Shown one piece after another: positions 36,601 to 44,028 of a DNA stretch of 64,000 nucleotides. A program made the translations under genes and the position numbers. Every line of letters starts with the position of its first letter. Positions within the stretch are counted from its first letter, which is position 1. The DNA comes from an uncultured Planctomycetia bacterium (GTDB taxonomy: Bacteria > Planctomycetota > UBA1135 > GCA-002686595), in contig CALFYL010000303.1 of NCBI GenBank assembly GCA_937952135.1, positions 1 to 64,000 of the forward strand. Direction: 5' to 3'. The notes beneath the pieces were generated by a model. It was not told the DNA's origin. It worked only from the letters and a program-made list of their open reading frames with translations, and ran no database searches.

Positions 36601-36652
36601 CCACAACCCTCGGTTCCGAAGACCGATGCTCTATCCATTGAGCTACGGGTGC
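36577..36652 (-). tRNA. tRNA-Arg (anticodon TCG)
   Basis: Complete cloverleaf with encoded CCA (36577-36579). Acceptor GCACCCG/CGGGTGT, D-arm GCTC...GAGC, anticodon stem TCGGT/ACCGA with loop CTTCGGA giving anticodon TCG (reads CGA and probably other CGN). Two weak points lie in the 3' part only: G1 opposite U72, and a U:C mismatch in the T-stem (GTGGG against CCCCC). The 3' end is the side on which the island sits, so this part was probably brought in by the integrating element. Confidence 0.92.
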
Positions 36653-36663
36653 GTGTGCGGCGC

Positions 36664-36692
36664 ATGGTAGCGGGAAGGGAGGGGCGCGGGAA
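36664..36692 (-). promoter_or_regulatory. possible promoter of tRNA-Arg
   Basis: On the minus strand: TTCCCG, 17 bases, TACCAT, ending 12 bases before the first tRNA base. The -10 is fair and the -35 weak. It is on the chromosome side of the tRNA, so island insertion left it in place. Confidence 0.3.
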
Positions 36693-36719
36693 CGAGCGGG
36701 CGCGCACTAGCATGGAGGG

Positions 36720-37793
36720 ATGCTGTGGGTGGCGGCGATGTTGTGGGCGGTGCAGGTAGGCGGCGCGGGGAGCGCCGAGGCGCGCGCGGAGGAGTTGTGG
36801 CGGCGCGGCGAGCGTGCGGAGGCGATCGAGGTGTTGCAGGGGGCGGTGAAGGATGCGGCGGCGAAGCCGTCGGCTGCGACCGAGGCGGCGGGTAAGGAGG
36901 CGTCGTTGAAGGCGGCGGCGCTGCGGTTCGAGTTGGCGCGGCGGTTGGCGGATGTGCACCGCTATGAAGCGGCGCTGGAGCATGCGCGAGGTGTCGGGCG
37001 CGAAGGGGCGGCGTTGCGCGGGAGGCTGCTGGCTCGGCTCGGGCGGCATGCGGAGGCGCTGGCGGAGTTGCCGGAGAACGACGCGGATTCGCTGCGTTTG
37101 CGCGTGGATTTGGCGGAGGCGCTCGGCCGGTTCGAGGAGAGCGATCGGGCGCTGGAGAAGTGGCTCGCGATGGCGGGCCGGGAGCATCCTGCGGCGGCGG
37201 CGCTGCTCGCGCGGCAGGCGGCGCGGCGCGGTGAGTTCGAGCTCGCGGCGACGGAATACGAGCGCGCGCTCGATCTCGACGCCTGCAACGCGGCGGCGCG
37301 CTTCGGGCTCGGGCAGGCGTTGTTGCGGCTCGGGCAGCGCGAGCGCGCGCTCGAGCAGTTGAACGAGCATCGTCGGCTGCTTCCCCTGCTCGATCAGCTC
37401 GATTTCGCTGAGCGTGCGGTCGATCTCGCGCCGAACCACGCTTCGAACGTGGCGGCGGTGGGCGATGCGGAGCGCGCGTTGCGCCGCTTCGAGCGCGCGG
37501 AGGCGGCGTACCGGCGCGCGGCGGAGCTCGCGACGAGCGACGAAGTCGTTCCGATAGCGCTGCGTCACGCGCGGCTCGCGGCGGAGGATCGCGGCGACAT
37601 GCGGGGCGCGGTCGAACTCTTGGAGCGCGCGGCGAAGCGAATCGAGGACGCGCGGTTGTGGGTCCGCGCTGGCGATCTGACGCTGGAGCTCGGAGACCGA
37701 GAGGGCGCGCGAGCGCGGTTCGAGCGCGCGCTGGCGCTGCGGCCGCAGGACGAGTTGATCCGCAAGCGCATCGAAGCGACGAAGGCGCCGTGA
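36720..37793 (+). CDS. TPR-repeat protein, exported or membrane-anchored
   Basis: 357 residues. The first ~20 residues (MLWVAAMLWAVQVGGAGSAE) look like a short signal sequence ending near Ala19. The rest is Ala/Glu/Arg-rich helical repeats of about 34 residues with the TPR pattern, clearest in the stretches around FELARRLADVHRYEAALEHAR and ALRPQDELIRKRIEATK. Such proteins hold or count partners and have no catalysis. Its stop lies 167 bases before the start chosen for the FG-GAP lipoprotein, and the two are probably cotranscribed; TPR and FG-GAP/ASPIC genes are common neighbours in Planctomycetota. The start overlaps the run-off frame of the dead integrase. Confidence 0.8.
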   Translation: MLWVAAMLWAVQVGGAGSAEARAEELWRRGERAEAIEVLQGAVKDAAAKPSAATEAAGKEASLKAAALRFELARRLADVHRYEAALEHARGVGREGAALRGRLLARLGRHAEALAELPENDADSLRLRVDLAEALGRFEESDRALEKWLAMAGREHPAAAALLARQAARRGEFELAATEYERALDLDACNAAARFGLGQALLRLGQRERALEQLNEHRRLLPLLDQLDFAERAVDLAPNHASNVAAVGDAERALRRFERAEAAYRRAAELATSDEVVPIALRHARLAAEDRGDMRGAVELLERAAKRIEDARLWVRAGDLTLELGDREGARARFERALALRPQDELIRKRIEATKAP

Positions 37794-37960
37794 AGCACGA
37801 CGACGGAAGCGAGGCCGCGTCGAAGTGGAGGCGGCACGAGGCGAGTCCGCGAGCGGCGAGCGGCCACGATTCGATGTGGCGCGCGACCCACCGGCGCGAA
37901 GCGGTGCGTTGCGAGATTCGACGGCAGGAGTCGAACCGTCGTGTCGAGGCGCGAGGCGCG

Positions 37961-39784
37961 GTGACGCTGGAGAGGTCGACGCGAGTCGCAGCGCTGCTCG
38001 GCGTGCTCGCGCTCGTCGGCGCGTGCCAGCGCGACGACGCGCCTCCGTCGACCTCCTCGAAACCGTCGAGCAGCAACTCGCCCGCTGACAAGGCGCCGAG
38101 CAACGCTGCAACGGCCGGCGCGAGTACGACTCCGGCATCCACCGCTTCCTCGGAGGCTCGCGGCGGCGCGTGGTTCGTCGACATGACGTCCGAGAGCGGC
38201 GTCGACTTCGTGCACGACGCCGGGCTCTCCGCGGACAAGCACCTGCCCGAGACGATGGGCGCGGGCGCGGCGCTCGTGGATGTCGACGGCGACGGCGACC
38301 TCGACCTATACCTGCTGCAGGGCGGGCGGATGCGCGGTGGAGGCGCCGCTCCTGGCGAATTCGTCGAGCCCGCGGGCGAGTTGCCGACGAACCGTTTGTA
38401 CTTGAACGATGGCGCGGGGCGCTTCGAGGACGCGACGTCGCGCAGCGGCGCCGCGGCGCACTCGGGCTATGCGATGGGCGTGACCGCCGGCGACGTGAAC
38501 GGCGACGGCCACGTCGACTTCTATGTCACGAACCTGGGCGCGGACGTGCTCCTGCTCGGCGACGGCCGCGGCGGCTTCGTCGATGGCACGGCGCAGGCCG
38601 TGCTCGGCGACACGCGGTGGACGACGGCGGCGACGTTCTTCGACGCGGAGGGCGACGGCGACCTCGACCTGTACGTGACGGGCTATGTGCTCGTGGATCT
38701 CGCGCATCCGGTGTGGTGCGGCGAGCGCAAGCCGGGTTACCGCTCGGCGTGCCACCCGGACGCGTATCCGGGGCTGCAGGATCGACTGTGGATCAACCGC
38801 GGCGATGGCGCGTTCGAGGACCGCACGGAAACGAACGGCGTCGCGGACTCGTTCGGCAAGGGACTCGGCGCGATCGCGATCGACGTCGAGCCGGACGGCG
38901 ACCTCGATCTGTACGTCGCGAACGACAGCACCGAGAACCGGCTGTGGCTGAATCGCGGCGACGGCGCCTTCGAGGACGGAACGCTGCTCGCGGGCGTCGG
39001 CGTCGACGAGCGCGGCCGGACCGAAGCGGGCATGGGCCTGGCGAGCGGCGATGTCGACGGCGACGGCGATCTGGACCTGTTCGTGACGAACTTCGACGAG
39101 GAGTCGAACACGCTGTACGCGAACCTCGGCCGCGCGCTGTTCGCGGACGCGACGATCAAGGCCGGGCTCGAGGCGCCGAGCTGGCTGCCGGTGGGCTTCG
39201 GCTGCGTGCTCGAGGACTTCGACCTCGACGGCGACCTCGACCTCGCGGTCGCGAACGGCCACATCATCGACAACATCGCGCTGTACCACGACGGCAAGTC
39301 GCACGCGCAGCTCGCGCAACTGTTCGAGAACTCCGGCGCGGGCCGGTTCGTCGAGCGCAAGGACGCGGCGGGAGCTTTCGGCGCCGAGCCGTTCGTCGGG
39401 CGCGGGTTGTACGCGGGCGATCTCGACGGCGACGGAGATGCGGACCTGGTGCTGACGAATTGCGGCGGACGCGCGCGCCTCTTTCGAAACGTGCGCGGCT
39501 CGAACTCGGGCTTCGTCGTGCGCGGCCTGCCGCGAAACACGCTCGTCGAACTCGTCGGCGCCGGCGGTGCGAAGCGCTTGCGCGAGGCGTTGGGTCAGCC
39601 GTCGTACTTCGGGCAAGGCGCGGGCGACGTGCTCGCGTCGCTCGGCGGAGAAGCGCTGGCGAGGCTGCGCGTGCGCGTTCCGTACAGCGACTGGGTCGAG
39701 GTCGCGCTGCCCAAGCCGCTCGCGAGCGGCGTCGTCACGCTCTCGCGGCGCGACGGTGCGTGGGTCGTGAAGCTCGCGGACTGA
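37961..39784 (+). CDS. FG-GAP/VCBS repeat lipoprotein (ASPIC/UnbV-like)
   Basis: About 607 residues. I chose GTG at 37961 because it opens a lipoprotein signal: TLERSTRVAALLGVLALVGAC, lipobox LVGAC. A GTG at 37790 that overlaps the TPR stop is the main alternative. A Ser/Thr/Ala linker follows, then at least six VCBS/FG-GAP blades with calcium loops of the type DVDGDGDLDLY, DVNGDGHVDFY, DLDGDGDADLV, forming a beta-propeller. The last ~80 residues resemble an ASPIC/UnbV tail. Expected on the cell surface or in the periplasm, binding calcium and partners, perhaps the TPR protein. Function is unknown beyond that. Confidence 0.82.
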   Translation: MTLERSTRVAALLGVLALVGACQRDDAPPSTSSKPSSSNSPADKAPSNAATAGASTTPASTASSEARGGAWFVDMTSESGVDFVHDAGLSADKHLPETMGAGAALVDVDGDGDLDLYLLQGGRMRGGGAAPGEFVEPAGELPTNRLYLNDGAGRFEDATSRSGAAAHSGYAMGVTAGDVNGDGHVDFYVTNLGADVLLLGDGRGGFVDGTAQAVLGDTRWTTAATFFDAEGDGDLDLYVTGYVLVDLAHPVWCGERKPGYRSACHPDAYPGLQDRLWINRGDGAFEDRTETNGVADSFGKGLGAIAIDVEPDGDLDLYVANDSTENRLWLNRGDGAFEDGTLLAGVGVDERGRTEAGMGLASGDVDGDGDLDLFVTNFDEESNTLYANLGRALFADATIKAGLEAPSWLPVGFGCVLEDFDLDGDLDLAVANGHIIDNIALYHDGKSHAQLAQLFENSGAGRFVERKDAAGAFGAEPFVGRGLYAGDLDGDGDADLVLTNCGGRARLFRNVRGSNSGFVVRGLPRNTLVELVGAGGAKRLREALGQPSYFGQGAGDVLASLGGEALARLRVRVPYSDWVEVALPKPLASGVVTLSRRDGAWVVKLAD

Positions 39785-39818
39785 CGAGCTGCCGTCGAAC
39801 AGCTCCACTGAAACGCCG

Positions 39819-39848
39819 GCGGCCGCGCCAGGGAGCTGACGCGGCCGC
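39819..39848. terminator. hairpin between convergent genes
   Basis: Perfect 9-base stem GCGGCCGCG/CGCGGCCGC with a 12-base loop, in the gap between the FG-GAP gene and hsp20, which converge. No T-tract follows on either side, so it may be a weak or factor-assisted bidirectional terminator. Confidence 0.4.
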
Positions 39849-39890
39849 GAGGACGTAGCGCGACGCGCTTCGAGCGCGCGCGCGAGCAAG

Positions 39891-40367
39891 TCACGCCGAC
39901 TTGATGTCGATCTTGCGCGGCTTCACCGGCGCGACCTTCGGCAAGCGCACCGTCAGCACGCCGTGCTTGTGCTCCGCCGCGATCTTCGATTCGTCGACCG
40001 GCGAGGAGAGCGCGAAGCTGCGCTTGAACGAGCCGAAGCGGCGCTCGCTCACGCGCCAGCCTTCCTTCTCCGAGGTCTCCGCCGCGCGCTTCTCGCCCGC
40101 GATCGTCAGCACGCCGTCGGTGAAGGTGATCTCGATCTGCTCGGGGTCGACGCCCGGCAGATCGGCGCGCACGAGCACTTCGCTGTCGCTCTCGGTGACG
40201 TCCATCGCCGTCGCAACCGCGCCCGAGTGAGTCCAAGGTTCGCCGACGAGCGGGTCGCGGAAGAACTGCTGCACGAGCGCATCGAACTGCGTGTCGAACG
40301 GGTTCGCCGCGGGGCTCGTGGACGCGGGGTGCGAACCGTTGCGGTGCTTCCAAGGAATCAGTTGCAT
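39891..40367 (-). CDS. Hsp20/alpha-crystallin small heat-shock protein
   Basis: 158 residues. An N-terminal segment (MQLIPWKHRNGS...) precedes the alpha-crystallin domain at about 50-150, with the strand motifs VLVRADLPGVDPEQIEITF and GVLTVRLPK. The C-terminal tail is short and does not show the I-x-I motif clearly (APVKPRKIDIKSA). It is an ATP-independent holdase that keeps unfolding proteins soluble. ATG at 40367 has GGAG nine bases upstream. It has a 227-base upstream region with two inverted repeats that could control it. A long frame continuing upstream of this ATG is antisense noise, not part of the protein. Confidence 0.93.
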   Translation of the reverse strand: MQLIPWKHRNGSHPASTSPAANPFDTQFDALVQQFFRDPLVGEPWTHSGAVATAMDVTESDSEVLVRADLPGVDPEQIEITFTDGVLTIAGEKRAAETSEKEGWRVSERRFGSFKRSFALSSPVDESKIAAEHKHGVLTVRLPKVAPVKPRKIDIKSA

Positions 40368-40483
40368 GGTGATGTCTCCGTGGATCGATGGGATGGACTG
40401 CCCATCGCGGCGCGGCGCCCTTGCCGCTGCACGCGTCGGGCGAGCGCGGCTTGGCAAGCGGCGTACCAACTCGGGGTTGCGCC

Positions 40484-40510
40484 GTAAATGCTGCAAAGCA
40501 AGCGATTTAC
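40484..40510. promoter_or_regulatory. inverted repeat upstream of hsp20
   Basis: GTAAATG(C)...GATTTAC: outer arms GTAAAT/ATTTAC with extra GC pairing, 27 bases overall, 117 bases upstream of the hsp20 start. It does not match the CIRCE sequence. It could be an operator or an RNA hairpin; this AT-rich island stands out in the very GC-rich surroundings. Confidence 0.35.
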
Positions 40511-40543
40511 GGGTGCGGCTCGGGCGCGCGTTCGAGGTCGTGA

Positions 40544-40560
40544 GGCGCCAACTTGGCGCC
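40544..40560. repeat. 17-bp perfect palindrome
   Basis: GGCGCCAACTTGGCGCC, eight-base arms around one central base, in the gap between the PuuD-like gene and hsp20. Short perfect palindromes of this kind are often operator sites. Confidence 0.45.
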
Positions 40561-40564
40561 CTTG

Positions 40565-40583
40565 GGCTGTCGAGCTGACAGCC
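40565..40583 (-). terminator. possible terminator of the PuuD-like gene
   Basis: Stem GGCTGTC/GACAGCC with a five-base loop, 12 bases after the stop of the minus-strand membrane protein. No T-run, so low confidence. Confidence 0.3.
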
Positions 40584-40594
40584 TTCGGCGAGGG

Positions 40595-41446
40595 CTAGCT
40601 GCGCCGCCGGCCGAGCCAGTCGGCGAACGCGACCGAGGCGCCGCTGACGGCGAGCACGCCCGCCGCGGCGAACGGCCACGGCCACGGATTGTCGCCGTAG
40701 AGCAGCGGGTAGTGGTTCGAGAGCATGAACATCAGCACCGCGAGGCCCGCGTACACGCAGTGCGCGACGCGCGCGCGCACGAGCTCGAGATCGCGGCGCG
40801 AGTCGGGGCCGCCGAGCGACGCGCCGGAGCGAAGCGCGTCGAGCAGGCGCTGCTGCGCGGGCCAGATGCGGAACCAGACATTGCCCGCGACGACTCCCCC
40901 GCCGATGGCGCCGAGGTGCACCCACACCGCGCGGCCCGAATAGTAGGCGTGCACGTCGAGCGTCCAGCCGAGCGCGATCCAGGCCGCGCAACTCGCGAGC
41001 GTCGCGAGCGCGAGGAGCGCCGCGCCGCGCGTCCACGCGAAGCACAACTCGTAGACGCCGTAGCCCGCGATCAACGCGACGAAGCCCGGGAGCCACGCGC
41101 GCACGTTCGGGTGGCCGTTCTCCTTCGTCAGCGCCTCGTGCGCGTCGAGCGGCAGGTTCGCTTCGAGCAGCGCGGGCCCGAGCAACGAGTGGTAGTAGTG
41201 CGCGAAGAGCAGCAGCATGCCGCTCGTCCAGCCGAGCGCGGCAGCCCAGCGCAGCCACGCGAACAGGCGCGGCGCGAGCGGATGGCGCAGAAGTGCTTCG
41301 GCCTGCTCGGGCTGCGAGGTGTGCGCGCGCAAGAAGTGCAGCAGGGCGAGCGCGCCGAGGCCGACCACGACGCCCGCGACGTGCGACCAGCGGAACAGCG
41401 CGTCGCTGATCGTCCAGAGCATGTCGAGCGTGCTGTTCGTGGGCAT
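40595..41446 (-). CDS. PuuD-like (urate oxidase N-terminal type) membrane protein
   Basis: 283 residues with about seven or eight hydrophobic segments (for instance VAGVVVGLGALALLHF, FVALIAGYGVYELCF, GAALLALATLASCAAW). The signature SNHYPLLYG near the C-terminus and the membrane histidines (SHVAG, FAHYYHS) match the N-terminal membrane domain of bacterial urate hydroxylase PuuD. PuuD normally carries a C-terminal cytochrome c domain; this protein stops before it. Fifth gene of the minus-strand operon, 15 bases after the cupredoxin lipoprotein, which could supply the missing electron carrier. Substrate is not established. Confidence 0.72.
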   Translation of the reverse strand: MPTNSTLDMLWTISDALFRWSHVAGVVVGLGALALLHFLRAHTSQPEQAEALLRHPLAPRLFAWLRWAAALGWTSGMLLLFAHYYHSLLGPALLEANLPLDAHEALTKENGHPNVRAWLPGFVALIAGYGVYELCFAWTRGAALLALATLASCAAWIALGWTLDVHAYYSGRAVWVHLGAIGGGVVAGNVWFRIWPAQQRLLDALRSGASLGGPDSRRDLELVRARVAHCVYAGLAVLMFMLSNHYPLLYGDNPWPWPFAAAGVLAVSGASVAFADWLGRRRS

Positions 41447-41461
41447 CGGTGGCGGGCGGTG

Positions 41462-42262
41462 TCAGCGGTTCGAGGCGTCCGCGCGCTGGAATTCGAGCTC
41501 GACGCGCGCGCCGGCGCGGCCGTCGAGTTCGAGCTCGAACTCGACCTCGCCCAGCGCTTCGTGCGCGGCTTCGAAGCGATAACGGCCCGGCGCGAGGCCC
41601 GAGATCGCGAACTCTCCGTTCGTCGAGCTCAACGCGAAGGCGTCGTGCTCGAGCACGTGCACGAAGGCGCTCATCCACGGGTGGATGTCGCAGGTCAGCG
41701 GGATGGAGAGCTCCGTGCGCTCGAACACCGCCTCGATCTCGGGCGCGCCGGGGTTCTGGCTCAGGTTGAAGCGCGCGCTGCGCTCGGGCTTGGCGTTGAC
41801 GTTGTGCGTGACGCCGTCGCTGTTCGCGATCTGCAGCATCTGCCCCGCGCGCAGCGCGACGACGTGCGGCGAGTAGACGCAGTCGGCCTGGTTCAGCAGC
41901 ACGGGCGCGCTCGGCGGCGGAGCGACGTCCGCTGGGCGAATCCCGGAGCGCGCGTGCACGAGCACGTTCGCGATGCGGCCGTCGGTCACGATCAGCGCCT
42001 CCGAGAGCGGCGCCGAGTTCGAGCAACCCGAACCCTGGCTCATCGGAAGCGGGCGGCGCGCAGGCGGTTCGCCCGCGAACCGAACGACGCCGCGCACCTC
42101 GCCGGGCGCTAGCGCGGCGTCGAGCTCGACCGTCGCGCGCCCTTCGAAACCCGTCTTCCTCGCTCGCGACGTGGCGTGCGTCGCGGACGTCTCCCGGCTC
42201 GCATCGCCGCAGCTCGCGAGCGCGCTCACGAACGCAAGCCCCACCGTCGCCCACCGCATCAC
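41462..42262 (-). CDS. cupredoxin-like (blue copper) lipoprotein
   Basis: 266 residues. Lipobox FVSALASC, Cys18, so anchored to the membrane on the outside. The core has a type 1 copper ligand set: His153 (GVTHNV), Cys191, His194 and Met197 (TCDIHPWM), as in plastocyanin-like domains. Residues about 200-260 form a beta-sandwich like a carboxypeptidase regulatory domain (GEFAISGLAPGRYRFEA). It probably carries electrons outside the cytoplasmic membrane. Start: GTG at 42262 gives a four-base overlap with the RNase R stop; ATG one codon later is equally possible. The gene precedes the PuuD-like membrane protein. Confidence 0.78.
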   Translation of the reverse strand: MMRWATVGLAFVSALASCGDASRETSATHATSRARKTGFEGRATVELDAALAPGEVRGVVRFAGEPPARRPLPMSQGSGCSNSAPLSEALIVTDGRIANVLVHARSGIRPADVAPPPSAPVLLNQADCVYSPHVVALRAGQMLQIANSDGVTHNVNAKPERSARFNLSQNPGAPEIEAVFERTELSIPLTCDIHPWMSAFVHVLEHDAFALSSTNGEFAISGLAPGRYRFEAAHEALGEVEFELELDGRAGARVELEFQRADASNR

Positions 42263-44028
42263 GCGAGCTCCAGCATCAACTGCAGCTTCAGGAAATCGAC
42301 GTCCTTGAGCCTCACCGCGATCGGGTGTCCCTCGGTGAACGACTTCACGAAACGGCCGTGGCGGATGGTGAGCGTAGGACCCTTGACCTCACCGCGCTCG
42401 CCGATGGCGCGCGTCGGCAGGAAGCCGGTCACGTTGAAGTCGACCAGCTCGATCTCCATGCCGTACGGCGAGACGCGCATCACCTTCGCCTTGAGCTTCT
42501 CGCCGACGTGCGGGTGCATGTACTGGCAGACCTTAAGGTCGCCGACGGCGTTCGAGCACATCTCCGCGACCTCGGACTGCCCCGAGCTGTGCGCCGCGAT
42601 CGAGTTGAGGTCGTCGACGAGTTCGAGGCTCTTGAGCTCGCGCGCTGCTTCGTCGCCGCGGCTCTCGACGGCCCACAGCCAGCGGTGCACCATCAAGTCG
42701 GGATAGCGCCGGATCGGCGACGTGAAGTGCAGATACGCCTGGCGCGCGAGCCCGAAGTGCGTCGCGACGTCCTTGTCGTCCTTGACCTCGTACACCGCGC
42801 GCTCGATGAGCCCCATGATGCGTCCGATGAGCGCTTCGGCGTTCGGCATGCGGCGCGCCGCGCGGATCATGCGCCCGATGTCGCGCCCGGTCAGCCGATC
42901 CTTCGTCGGCACGCGGATGCCGTGTTCCTCGAGGGATTTGGCGACTTCCTCGATCTCCTCGGCGCTCTTCTCCTTGTGCACGCGGTAGATCGTGGGCAGC
43001 CCCTTCTGGCGGAACAGGTCCCCCACGGCCTGGTTGGCGGCGAGCGCCGTCTCCTCGATCAGCGCCATCGAGAAGTAGCGCGGGTAGTCGACCACCGCGC
43101 GCACCTCGTGCCGCTCGTCGAACAGGAACTTGCGCTCGCGCGACTGCATGCGCAGCGAGCCCTTGGCGTCGCGGAGCTGCTGCTGGAGCACGGTCCACTT
43201 GCGGAAGTGCTCGAGCGGCTCGCGCAGGAACGCGATGGCGCGAGTCTCGTCGGTGTCCTTTCCGTCGAGCAGCTCCTGCACGATGCGATAGGTGTTGCGC
43301 TTGACGCTGCGGATCACGCTCTTGGCCACGCGCGAGTCGGTGCGCTTGCCCTTGGCGTCGAAGCGCATGAACACCGAGTAGGCCAGTCGATCGCGGCCCT
43401 CCACCAGCGAGCACAGGTGGTTGGAGAGCTCCTCGGGCAGCATCGGGACGACCTGATCGGGCAGGTACACGCTGGTCGCGCGCGCCAGCGCCTCCGCGTC
43501 GAGCGCCGTGCCCGGCCGCACGTAGTGACCGACGTCGGCGATGTGGACGCCGACCTCGTACTCGCCGCCGCCGAAGGCTTCGATCGAGATCGCGTCGTCG
43601 TAGTCGCGCGCGTCGTCGCCGTCGATCGTGAAGATCGTCTCGCCGCGCAGGTCCAGCCGGCCGCGGAGGTCGTCCTCGGTCGGATCCTGAGGCAGATGCT
43701 GGACCTCGGCGAGGACGTCCGCCGGGAACACCGTGCGCACGCGGAACGACGCGAGCAGGTTCATCTCCTCCGAATCGGGATCGGCGTACACCTTCGGTCC
43801 GCTGCTCATCGGCCCGAAGGCCGCGGGGCGCCGGCTGATGCGCTCGCGCGCGTCGGCTTCCTTGATGTCGTCGATCTTCCGTTGCGGGATGTCGGTGACG
43901 AAGCGGAACTTCTCCTCGGCCTGCGCCGGCGCGCTCGGCTCGATGCCCTTGAGCTTCGCGAGGTCCTTGAAGCTCTTGAGACCGGCCTTGGGTTGCGGCT
44001 TGTCGCCGTCCTTGCGTTTGTCGCTCAT
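42259..44028 (-). CDS. rnr: RNase R/RNase II-family 3'-5' exoribonuclease lacking N-terminal OB domains
   Basis: 589 residues. RNB catalytic domain about 115-470 with the acidic site DGDDARDYDD (136-145) and the conserved FTSPIRRYPDLMVHR near 460; S1 RNA-binding domain about 500-585. Typical RNase R has two cold-shock OB domains before the RNB domain; here only ~110 mostly charged residues precede it (MSDKRKDGDKPQPK...), so those domains seem absent. Start ATG at 44028 overlaps the stop of the glycosyltransferase gene (ATGA). A longer upstream reading in the same frame is noise over the neighbouring gene. It should degrade structured RNA in the cytoplasm, perhaps with altered substrate range. 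Confidence 0.88.
   Translation of the reverse strand: MSDKRKDGDKPQPKAGLKSFKDLAKLKGIEPSAPAQAEEKFRFVTDIPQRKIDDIKEADARERISRRPAAFGPMSSGPKVYADPDSEEMNLLASFRVRTVFPADVLAEVQHLPQDPTEDDLRGRLDLRGETIFTIDGDDARDYDDAISIEAFGGGEYEVGVHIADVGHYVRPGTALDAEALARATSVYLPDQVVPMLPEELSNHLCSLVEGRDRLAYSVFMRFDAKGKRTDSRVAKSVIRSVKRNTYRIVQELLDGKDTDETRAIAFLREPLEHFRKWTVLQQQLRDAKGSLRMQSRERKFLFDERHEVRAVVDYPRYFSMALIEETALAANQAVGDLFRQKGLPTIYRVHKEKSAEEIEEVAKSLEEHGIRVPTKDRLTGRDIGRMIRAARRMPNAEALIGRIMGLIERAVYEVKDDKDVATHFGLARQAYLHFTSPIRRYPDLMVHRWLWAVESRGDEAARELKSLELVDDLNSIAAHSSGQSEVAEMCSNAVGDLKVCQYMHPHVGEKLKAKVMRVSPYGMEIELVDFNVTGFLPTRAIGERGEVKGPTLTIRHGRFVKSFTEGHPIAVRLKDVDFLKLQLMLELA

Larger units (their letters stand above)
35245..36759 (+). 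pseudogene. tyrosine integrase interrupted by two in-frame stop codons
   Basis: Phage/island integrase. N-terminal part 35245-35778 (MRVFKQSFTKPAGK..., arm-binding and SAM-like core-binding domain) and catalytic part from 35788 onward are in the same frame, separated only by TGA at 35779 and TAG at 35785. Homologues normally read F-C-R-W here, so the stops look like TGC to TGA and TGG to TAG changes. The catalytic domain is otherwise complete: Arg in ALRRAELASL, Lys in AKHAKNRRD, HRLRH near 36280, and the tyrosine in LGSYAHL near 36392. The frame runs on through the tRNA-Arg gene to 36759, which is beyond the expected protein end (~36450). It faces the tRNA, as expected of the integrase that placed this island. 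Confidence 0.85.

Noticed and set aside
36460..36759. The integrase C-terminus running through tRNA-Arg as true protein
   Set aside because: The frame past about 36450 contains tRNA sequence translated antisense and has no integrase similarity; it is a run-off product of the attachment site.
39891..42254. A 787-residue minus-strand frame covering hsp20 and the two genes beyond it
   Set aside because: Only its last ~158 residues are Hsp20; the rest is Arg/Ala-rich antisense or out-of-frame reading of the PuuD-like and cupredoxin genes.
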